This document shows, piece after piece, positions 11,652-64,000 of a stretch of DNA of 64,000 bases (positions within the stretch are counted from its first letter, which is position 1; the number at the start of each line of letters is the position of its first letter). A program made the position numbers and the translations under genes. Below the pieces are notes generated by a model. The model saw nothing but the letters and a program-made list of their open reading frames with translations. It had not been told where the DNA came from and ran no database searches. This stretch comes from Amorphochlora amoebiformis. Taxonomy: Eukaryota; Cercozoa; Chlorarachniophyceae. Location of the stretch: contig BAAHQB010000077.1 in assembly GCA_054601695.1 (NCBI GenBank), forward strand, positions 682,001-746,000. Reading direction: 5' to 3'.

Positions 11652-11709
<58 letters not shown>

Positions 11710-11752
11710 CTACTACATGTACGAATATACGCACGTATATATATATATATAT

Positions 11753-11806
<54 letters not shown>

Positions 11807-11910
11807 TATACAGATGTCCTACTGTAAGAAATATTCATGCACGTGATTGTTTACATCTATTCATACAAATGTATATGATATGATATTATATATATATATA
11901 TATATGTATG

Positions 11911-11945
<35 letters not shown>

Positions 11946-11988
11946 GTATGTATATATATTATATATAATGCAATATGATATGTATGTA

Positions 11989-12043
<55 letters not shown>

Positions 12044-12058
12044 TATTTACGTATACAT

Positions 12059-12102
<44 letters not shown>

Positions 12103-12221
12103 TGTGTATATACACACACACATATATATATATACATATATACACACACATATATATATATATTATATATATATATATATGTATATATATTGTAAATATA
12201 TAATATAAAGACATTACGTAT

Positions 12222-12271
<50 letters not shown>

Positions 12272-12297
12272 CACACCACACACAATACATATTGTAT

Positions 12298-12330
<33 letters not shown>

Positions 12331-12430
12331 AATGTCTGCATATATTTAGATATATTCACATAAAATATATATATGTATATATATATATATATATATGATA
12401 TATATATATATATGATATATATATATATCA
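11650..12430. repeat. (TA)n block
   Basis: TA microsatellite with small islands (11810-11880, 12280-12300). No supported gene. Confidence 0.85.
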
Positions 12431-12474
12431 TATTATAATCCGCACCCCGTACCATCTCCTACACGGCAACAGTC

Positions 12475-12559
12475 TACTTACACTCTCTCCCCCTTAAACA
12501 CTTCCCCTCCTTTTCACCCTCCTTCTTTCTGTCTCTCCCACATTCTCTCTCTCTCTCCT

Positions 12560-12600
<41 letters not shown>

Positions 12601-12715
12601 TCTTCTCACCCCCTCTCTTCTTTCTTCTCACCGTCTCTCTTCTCTTTCTTCGTCTCTCTTCTCCCTCTCTTTCTCACTCTTCCCCTTCCTCCTCTCTCAC
12701 TTTCTTATCCGTTTG
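12475..12715 (+). repeat. CT-rich tract
   Basis: Long CTCTCT/TTCTT pyrimidine tract on the + strand ending about 50 bp upstream of the exon candidate at 12763. Confidence 0.9.
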
Positions 12716-12762
12716 AATTAAACCTCTTGGATTGCGATTTACATTGAATATATGCGCATCAG

Positions 12763-12814
12763 CTACTCCGATTTGGAGAGAAAAAAGAGATCAACAAAAC
12801 TATGGAATACCACT
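12763..12814 (+). CDS. Isolated exon candidate
   Basis: 52 nt reading [17 protein letters not shown], acceptor CATCAG, donor GTGATA; phase 2 in, 0 out. Could be a 5' exon of the ARMC2-like gene or chance; the link is not shown. Confidence 0.3.
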
Positions 12815-12865
12815 GTGATACCACCAACAATGTATATATATATATATATGCATATGTATATATTC

Positions 12866-12899
<34 letters not shown>

Positions 12900-13173
12900 G
12901 TGTATGTATATATTCAAATATATATACACATATATATATACATACATACATATATTTATGTATATATATTATATCATACATATGTATATATGTGTGTATG
13001 TATATTATATATATTTACATGCAAAATACATATACGCACATGTATACTCTCTCTTTTCTTTCTCTCTTTTCCTCTTTCATTTTTCCTTTCTCTCCTGAAT
13101 ACCTCTTATCTCCGGTGTAATAAATGCTTGGTAGAAGGTAGAAGCAGTATGTGCAGATCAAAGGTCCGAGCTG

Positions 13174-13215
<42 letters not shown>

Positions 13216-13242
13216 ACAAACATAAATTATATATTATATATT

Positions 13243-13298
<56 letters not shown>

Positions 13299-13570
13299 TA
13301 TATATATATATATATGATATATGATATATTACATATCTAGTACCCCACAAAAATGAGAGGCTTGGCGTGCCATAATCCAAGTTAAGATCCCACCGATACC
13401 TTTAAGTTAAGCCTAGGATTACCGACATTTTCCAGCTTGGAAACCCCCCATATTCAAACTATCTAAAGCTAGGGTCAGGTTTGAGAAATGCTCTCGTCGT
13501 TTGGGTTGGGTTGGGATGACGCGGGGTTTGTATTGAGTCGGTGTGTTACCCGAGCCGATGCAAGTGAGAA
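12815..13570. other. Repeats plus an unassigned island
   Basis: (TA)n, a short CT tract at 13050-13095, and an island at 13340-13570 just beyond the permease stop codon. No exon supported. Confidence 0.6.
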
Positions 13571-13705
13571 CTAGAAGTAGATTGGTGCCTCCTCTTGCCT
13601 GAGCGAATTTGAGGGATGTGTGAAATGAGGTGATGAAGTTTTAAATGGAGTACCAGAAGGTAGTGGAATGAGATGTAGAAGGGGAGGGCGTTGAAGAAAA
13701 ACATC
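13571..13705 (-). CDS. Permease terminal exon
   Basis: 135 nt, acceptor CAACATCAG, phase 0 in, 44 codons plus TAG. Begins [18 protein letters not shown]; Pro/Ser-rich cytosolic-type tail ending QEEAPIYF. Confidence 0.6.
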   Translation of the reverse strand, partial: DVFLQRPPLLHLIPLPSGTPFKTSSPHFTHPSNSLRQEEAPIYF

Positions 13706-13790
13706 CTGATGTTGTGTAATATGTGCACTATGATATATGTATTTACATATGTTAAGATATCTACATACATACATAAACGCACACACACAC

Positions 13791-13823
<33 letters not shown>

Positions 13824-13839
13824 ATATATATATATATAC

Positions 13840-13874
<35 letters not shown>

Positions 13875-13887
13875 CATACACATATAT

Positions 13888-13920
<33 letters not shown>

Positions 13921-13940
13921 TATATACATATATATACATG

Positions 13941-13976
<36 letters not shown>

Positions 13977-14079
13977 CATATATATATACATATACATATA
14001 TGTGTGTGTGTATATACATGAATAACATAAGAATATAATAATGTAATAAAATAACAATATAATAACGTAATAATAATAT

Positions 14080-14149
<70 letters not shown>

Positions 14150-14217
14150 TCACACGCACACACATACATGCACGCACACACACACACGCGCTCACACACG
14201 TATACACACAAACTCAT

Positions 14218-14279
<62 letters not shown>

Positions 14280-14887
14280 CGTATCCATGTTTAAACTCTC
14301 CGAACCAAATGAAAAATATCTACAACACAAACAATAATATATTACGAGAACGATGCCGAAACCAATGGGGACACCAATAGCCCAACTAACAAAAACATAT
14401 CCGTAAGTCAAGTAGACGTATAAAGGTATGACTGCAGACATGATCATCGATGAAATGCCGTCACGTACCGAATCCGATGGGAAAATCCCGTGGCCTAAGC
14501 CCTAGAGCATGCAGGGAACCCCCGGAGAACACGTCAATGAGTTGGAAAAGCTGAAAACAACAGAAATCTAACGTAAGACAGAGTCTCAAACGCACATTCC
14601 CACCGGAAAAAGTTTTACCAAATTCACTACAGATAAGGCCGGACGAAAATCCTGTTGGATTTCGAAACCCATGGCCCCAAAAAACCTCACCAGAAGCACA
14701 GCAAAGACGATTGCAATGGTTGGCGTGTGAAGGGCAGCGATGTCTGCCCTATCCTCTCCGAATAGCAGCGAATACACGGGATGGAGGAACGCACTGGGCG
14801 CGGTGATGCTCGTCGGCATGGCTTGGTATTCCGGAGATTCTCCGAGACTTCCATAAGATAATAACCAGAATCGCCAATCACCGGAAG
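13571..14887 (-). CDS. APC-superfamily amino-acid/polyamine permease, 3' half
   Basis: Four - strand exons in phase: 14619-14887, 14469-14550, 14346-14431 and 13571-13705 (TAG stop). The pattern [13 protein letters not shown], then a FEI-containing segment, [18 protein letters not shown] and further hydrophobic segments follows the order of late elements in LAT/PHS-type permeases (TP..GI..., F.EI, NFLY, RPy+vP, last helices). It would move amino acids or polyamines across a membrane, coupled to an ion gradient in known relatives. The last exon is a hydrophilic Pro/Ser tail. The N-terminal half should lie at higher coordinates, but exons there were not resolved. Two introns are very short (37 and 68 nt). 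The family call rests on remembered motifs. Confidence 0.55.
14346..14431 (-). CDS. Permease exon, last membrane segments
   Basis: 86 nt, acceptor TCTGCAG, donor GTAATA, phase 1 in, 0 out. Reads [19 protein letters not shown] followed by VPIGFGIVL; strongly hydrophobic. Confidence 0.6.
14469..14550 (-). CDS. Permease exon
   Basis: 82 nt, acceptor TTGTTTTCAG, donor GTACGT, phase 0 in, 1 out. Reads [17 protein letters not shown] then [10 protein letters not shown]; the RPRDFP part matches the RPy+vP element of the family. Confidence 0.65.
14619..14887 (-). CDS. Permease exon, 5' boundary uncertain
   Basis: Open 89 codons containing [20 protein letters not shown] and [13 protein letters not shown], then [16 protein letters not shown] before donor GTAAAA. 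The start uses acceptor GGATAAG at 14888 (phase 1) but could be internal. A possible in-frame 39-nt intron at 14652-14690 cannot be excluded. Confidence 0.5.
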
Positions 14888-15600
14888 CTTATCCGTTACT
14901 ATCGGGTACTACTTAATACGTGATGAAGGGAACTGTCACAATTGACCAGGGCAAATACTTCTCCCTTGTCACGTTACTAGTGGTTGGTCCCTTCGATCGA
15001 GAAAGGGGCTGTTCAATTTGGATTTTGCGGGAAGTATGGCAGATTGGTCAAAGAACTCAACTATAGCGAACACCTTGGCAAAGGGTACGGACCAGGGAAG
15101 TATTTTCCTTCTGAAACCTACGTGTGAAGCGGTGTTTCGGAGCTTTTTTCTAGATCTATACCGGCCAGAGAAAACATGTCCAGGGGGTTCGGTGAAGGGA
15201 GAGAGATCAATAACGATATTTATCATGTAATGAAAGCAAAGGGGTAAGAGATAGATCGTTTCTTCGTATGATCATAACATGTACATGGAAGTATGTGGGT
15301 CAGGGATATTTTTCTTCTTCGGAATTTACGTCTTGCGCGATGCTCCAGAAGCTTTTTGTAGAGGTCAAGGGGATCAAGAATACATGCATGGGTATTTGAA
15401 ATCCAGGGGCCATGTATAATTGGCGAGCGATGAGCATGTACTGGGTGTTTGTGGGCAGCTATTGCCGTTTACATAAGGATTACTGAAGAAAGCACATAGT
15501 AGAGATATAAATGTACGATGGTATGAGAAGATGATGGGGTTGAATGTGTTTGAAATGTGTCGCAATAACATATCATCTGTATTTACGTGTATATACATAT
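14888..15600. other. Non-repetitive island with a threefold degenerate repeat
   Basis: About 700 bp without microsatellite. Three related segments (about 14935-14995, 15085-15180, 15295-15390) share a CAGGGAAATATTTT-like core. Both strands have open stretches (for example LDPLDLYKKLLEHRARR on the -). It probably holds 5' permease exons, but none could be chosen securely. Confidence 0.5.
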
Positions 15601-15616
15601 ACTCATAAAGCACATA

Positions 15617-15690
<74 letters not shown>

Positions 15691-15696
15691 TATATT

Positions 15697-15765
<69 letters not shown>

Positions 15766-15778
15766 GATTTATAAAAAT

Positions 15779-15828
<50 letters not shown>

Positions 15829-15871
15829 AACCCTTGAATGGTAATCCAATACTAACTGCCCCAAACCTCAG

Positions 15872-32273
<16,402 letters not shown>

Positions 32274-32625
32274 TAAAAAATCAAAAATTCGAAGGGTACA
32301 GATTTTACAGCGCAGGAAGTATTTACATAGATTTAGCCGCCGGTGTTCATGATTATTTAAAACCTTTTGAAATGGTTGAAAGTGCTAGAAGCAATATTGA
32401 ATATAATATCTAGATTATGTACTAGATGTAAAAGATCTAGTCACTAGACGGTCTAGCTAGCTAGCTAGTATCTCTAGTATCTAGAGTATCTAGACCATTA
32501 GAGTTTACGTACGCTAGGTACGTATCCAGTGACGTGACGGTGGTACACGCATAAATCTAGTAAATATCATCATAATATAGATAATACTACCATATATATA
32601 TATATATATATATCAGTATATATCT

Positions 32626-32677
<52 letters not shown>

Positions 32678-33515
32678 CAATATATATATATATATATACT
32701 AGTATAGCTCCGACGCCCTTGGCGGCTTTATAATTCTAAATTATATACTGCGGCTTGCAGTTTTGACTAGCTCGCACGAGTCGTACTCGTTAGTTAATCT
32801 AGTTAATAACTAGATAAACGTCAAGTGCCTTAGCCTGATGGAACGTTGCATATTGTAATTGAACGTAAAAACTTAATAACTATAAACTAGCTAATTATTC
32901 TAGCGAGACGAGCCTAGTCTTCAGTAGACTAGATCATAACAATTAGTACATTCTCGAAATTATGTATTCTATTCACGGTACACTCGTATTTATGGCTAGA
33001 GCTCTAGGAGCTATACGGTATTAGTAGTAACTATCGATCAGCAGCAACGTACCCTTTGTCATATGCTTCAACCCTGATAGTATTGACTCAGAGTAAGTTT
33101 TGATATCTGTTTAATTATAACATTAAGGTTTGCAGCGAAAAAACTGTCCGGGAATTCCATGGAAAACCACCGAAGAATGATACCCCATCGGTTCCGCACG
33201 GTTCGCGGGTGGGCCCATCGGGCATGACACGTGCAATTTAGGCGAATTCTCCAAAATAGAAATGAAACTGTGAAAACTGAAGGAAAAATATCCGAAACGA
33301 CACTAGTGACTTTGCTGGAGAGTCACGCCATGCGTGAAATCTCGTAGACCCTCCCTCATTCCCCACCAAAGGCTCCGGACCCAACTTCCGCTATCCTTCT
33401 CCCTCCCCCTTCCTGGGTACTTCTGTGCGCCCAAGGCTGTGATAACAAACGGGGGTGTATATGCAGGTTGTCCTCTCGAATTTTTCAACTGGAATTCTAA
33501 AAGGTTCCGACAGAA
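32274..33515. other. CTAG-rich intergenic segment
   Basis: Lies between the ARMC2-like stop and the receptor-kinase start. 32390-33020 holds more than fifteen CTAG sites, including GCTAGCTAGCTAG, with a (TA)n block at 32580-32700. 33120-33515 is ordinary mixed sequence and would contain the kinase promoter; no TATA box or other element stands out from the AT-rich background. Confidence 0.7.
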
Positions 33516-60961
<27,446 letters not shown>

Positions 60962-61006
60962 GTATATATACACTATTTATATAAATATCATATACCCACA
61001 AATATA

Positions 61007-61044
<38 letters not shown>

Positions 61045-61199
61045 ATATATTTTGAATATAATTATGGTGATTTGTATAAATGTAATTGCTGTATCTGCAT
61101 GATTGTATACATGTATATTCATATACATATATATATATATATGCTATAGTAAATGTGTATATGCATGTATATGTGTGTTTTTGCTTTGTAAATTTTACC

Positions 61200-61241
<42 letters not shown>

Positions 61242-61499
61242 ATACACATATACATACTATAGTATATACATATATTACTAGTGACATACAATTATGTATA
61301 CTATACATACATACCTATACTAATATTGATATACAACCAAACATATGTATACATATACTCTCTATATATATAATATCATATATGTCTCTCTCACTCTATA
61401 TATATTTATATATATATATATATATATATACTTGATATATATATATATAACGAGATATATATATATACTCATATATATGTATATATATATATATACTAT

Positions 61500-61839
61500 G
61501 TTCTAGATTATTATGATCTATATCATTGAATGTATATTGATAATGTGTGTATATATCTAGTATATCTGACCAATCAGATTCGGTAAGGTCTGTCGTCAAA
61601 GGAGTGCTAAGGGAATCTAAACGCGACCGTAGTATGTCTAGTATATCATGATAATTTAGTTTTCCACGTGCTAGACTTGCTGAGTCCTCATCTCGAACGT
61701 TACACGCGCGCGAACATAAAACATGCATATTCAGTGAATAAATCGATTTAGAAAGCATTAACCGTACGTCTATATCTAGTACATATACTATATCATTGCT
61801 CAGCCAATGCCGGATATATGTATCTAGTGTATAAATCAT
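61500..61839 (-). CDS. Uncertain - strand open frame
   Basis: About 110 codons without a stop in mostly non-repetitive sequence, including RSRLDSLSTPLTTDLTESDW. No start context, splice signal or family recognised; the segment contains the CTAG-rich repeats, so it may be non-coding. Confidence 0.2.
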
Positions 61840-61898
61840 CGCTCAGCCAATGTATATCTAGTACATATCCAGCGATTTCCCGCGCATCAATACAATGA

Positions 61899-62230
61899 CT
61901 AGTACTTTACGTGCCCTAGGCACCGATCCAGATGATCATAGAAACACCAGTCAGTATATGCGTTCAGTCGATTTGAGCTTTGATAACTTGAACCGAAGAA
62001 AATGCAGGTGGAAGGATCGATACAGCTGCGCGTAATACCGTATGATAGTAATAGTACCGTTGTACTGGCCGTAAGTAAAATATGATAAATGCTGTTGTCT
62101 AGCCCTGATTTCCCATTACTTTGATCTGGGCCTGTATACAGATTATGCGTTAAAGTATTCAGAATGTAGAGGTCTATTCCATTTTTTCTTAATTCATGGT
62201 TACGATGTATGCTTGAGTATGCATTGCAGT
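61899..62230 (-). CDS. Uncertain - strand open frame
   Basis: About 105 codons open, including NGIDLYILNTLTHNLYTGPD. Could be 3' sequence of the SDR-like gene, but no acceptor joins it in a sensible way. Confidence 0.2.
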
Positions 62231-62540
62231 TATATATGTGTATGTATTTATATGTATATATAAACATGTATATACATGCATATATATACATATATATATA
62301 TATATATTTATATAAACATTATACATATATATATATATATCTATATATCTATATATATATATATATTACATATATATACCTATATGTGCATATATAAAAA
62401 TGTAATATTTATACATCTAAACGTGTAAATATACCGTATTCAACACTATATACATATTTATGTACACATAAATATTCAATGCAGCATAAACAGTGTACAA
62501 AGTATACGCTATATATATATGTACAATATAAATGTATATA

Positions 62541-62592
<52 letters not shown>

Positions 62593-62599
62593 TATATAC

Positions 62600-62656
62600 C
62601 TGCATAGCATCAACCATAGTTCGATTCGGAGCGTACTCAGGGGTTTCAGCAATTAC
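62600..62656 (-). CDS. SDR-like exon
   Basis: 57 nt reading [19 protein letters not shown], acceptor TATATTAG, donor GTATAT; phase 0 both sides. Confidence 0.6.
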
Positions 62657-62855
62657 CTAATATAATACGCCAAATATGCATATGTATACTGCATATAAAT
62701 ACATATTATGTATAATATTTTTGAAGATTATAATATATTGGATACACAAATTATGCAGAAGCGTGTTCAGGGGTCTCAGTAATAACCAAATATAATCCAT
62801 AAAAGTATGTGTATGTATACTGTACATACAAACATATATATATATATACATATAC

Positions 62856-62894
<39 letters not shown>

Positions 62895-63168
62895 ACCTCG
62901 AAAACTTGATCAGACGACACTTCCGGATTCAATATCTGTACAGCATATGTATAGACATAAATACACACATATATATATATATATGTATGCATATATATAT
63001 ATATAATGTAAATATGTATATATATGTATATATATATACACATATATATATAATATATATATATATAATATTGCGTATGTACATGTATGTATGTGAAGTA
63101 GAATAAACATGTACATCTATGTATAAATACGTTATATGTACACAAACATACATACATATATAATATAC

Positions 63169-63226
<58 letters not shown>

Positions 63227-63256
63227 ATGTATATATTTAAACATATAAATATACCT

Positions 63257-63302
<46 letters not shown>

Positions 63303-63358
63303 GTGTGTACATATGTACTATGTAGCTAAATAAATATATATGTATGTATCTATATACA

Positions 63359-63399
<41 letters not shown>

Positions 63400-63456
63400 C
63401 AATATGTATATATTTTATACTATGATATTGATAAATATATCTATTAACACATATAT

Positions 63457-63499
<43 letters not shown>

Positions 63500-63525
63500 T
63501 ACATATATATACACATATATATATT

Positions 63526-63560
<35 letters not shown>

Positions 63561-63683
63561 GTACATATATATGTACAAATTTATTTACATATATAAATAT
63601 CAAGAACACATACACACATTGACATACATATATCGACATATATATATACATAGACATATGTATATATGTATATATACATACAT

Positions 63684-63739
<56 letters not shown>

Positions 63740-63808
63740 GTTATATTTATGCTTATATTACCGCCGCTGAGATAAGTTCTGCTATTTGTTGCCGAGAAAC
63801 TACTCCAC
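62600..63808 (-). CDS. Atypical SDR (NAD(P)-binding) protein, C-terminal exons
   Basis: Three - strand exons in phase: 63762-63808 ([15 protein letters not shown]), 62897-62935 ([13 protein letters not shown]) and 62600-62656 ([19 protein letters not shown]). Joined, they follow the pattern (I/V)SR.(D/Q)(V/I)A....AL..P......FE(V/L), the C-terminal part of NmrA-like/atypical short-chain dehydrogenases, which bind NAD(P) and act as oxidoreductases or redox sensors. The Rossmann N-terminal half would lie beyond the right edge. The stop is not found. A decayed copy of the last exon lies at 62755-62792. Confidence 0.6.
62755..62792 (-). pseudogene. Decayed copy of the SDR-like exon
   Basis: Reads [11 protein letters not shown] then TAA; the acceptor TTAG has become TTGG. 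About 80 bp around it matches the region of 62600-62656. Confidence 0.65.
62897..62935 (-). CDS. SDR-like exon
   Basis: 39 nt reading [13 protein letters not shown], acceptor GCTGTACAG, donor GTTAAA; phase 0 both sides. Confidence 0.6.
63762..63808 (-). CDS. SDR-like exon
   Basis: 47 nt reading [15 protein letters not shown], acceptor TCGATGTTAG, donor GTAATA; phase 1 in, 0 out. The next exon upstream is outside the window. Confidence 0.6.
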
Positions 63809-64000
63809 CTAACATCGAATTATATATATACATATATATATATATATATTTAAGTATAAATATATATATATATATACAATATACATGATATCTATATATT
63901 ATACATACATATCTCGATAGGATGCAGCAATAAAAATTGTATATATGTATATAGTATACATTTACATATCTATATCATTTAATATACATGTGTATATTAC

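Larger units (their letters stand above)
60962..62599. other. 3' end of kinase gene and intergenic region
   Basis: (TA)n, then a non-repetitive segment 61500-62230 with at least eight CTAG sites (61500-61930) and a duplicated TCATCGCTCAGCCAATG (about 61792 and 61837). Terminal exons of both flanking genes should be here. Confidence 0.6.

Noticed and set aside
33303-33488. - strand 61-codon frame
   Set aside because: No family, splice or start context; it overlaps the presumed kinase promoter region.

Overview
The window looks like nuclear DNA of a flagellated protist whose introns are swollen with simple repeats. Well over half of it is (TA)n with CA, CT, GA and TTA tracts and patches of TTAGGG/CCCTAA-like repeat. 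Nearly all long open frames are translated microsatellite ([18 protein letters not shown]) and are not genes. The coding signal sits in short non-repetitive islands, each usually an exon of 17-190 nt between an AG acceptor and a GT donor. I assembled exons by hand, requiring open frame, splice signals and matching codon phase from exon to exon. The code is standard (TAA, TAG and TGA all behave as stops). The lineage is not settled: an ARMC2-like flagellar gene implies cilia, the kinase is of receptor tyrosine-kinase or TKL type, and the transporter most resembles plant/protist amino-acid/polyamine permeases.

Layout. 1-3.4 kb: repeats with few weak exon candidates. 3.46-7.24 kb: a tentative + strand gene of unknown function (gene A), with decayed copies of two of its exons. 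8.23-8.63 kb: five tRNA-like genes in tandem on the + strand (Arg, Ile, Glu, Ile, His). 10.1-11.6 kb: the 3' part of an unrecognised - strand gene with an acidic C-terminus (gene B). 13.57-14.89 kb: the 3' half of a - strand APC-type permease. 15.87-32.27 kb: an ARMC2-like armadillo-repeat gene on the + strand, about 33 exons, ending at a TAG. 32.3-33.5 kb: a CTAG-rich intergenic segment. 33.52-60.96 kb: a + strand receptor kinase gene with at least 44 exons: signal peptide, long ectodomain, one transmembrane exon, juxtamembrane region and a kinase domain. 62.6-63.8 kb: three - strand exons resembling the C-terminal part of an atypical NAD(P)-binding SDR protein.

The most interesting features are structural. 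Two genes span 16 kb and 27 kb because of microsatellite expansion starting right at the splice sites. Tandem arrays of decaying exon copies recur in most gene models, usually with one intact copy beside copies that lost splice sites or reading frame. Apparent introns of 21, 28 and 37 nt sit beside introns above 1 kb. CT tracts and CCCTAAC repeats lie where polypyrimidine tracts and branch points belong. All assignments come from reading the sequence and remembered family patterns; no alignment or database search was run.
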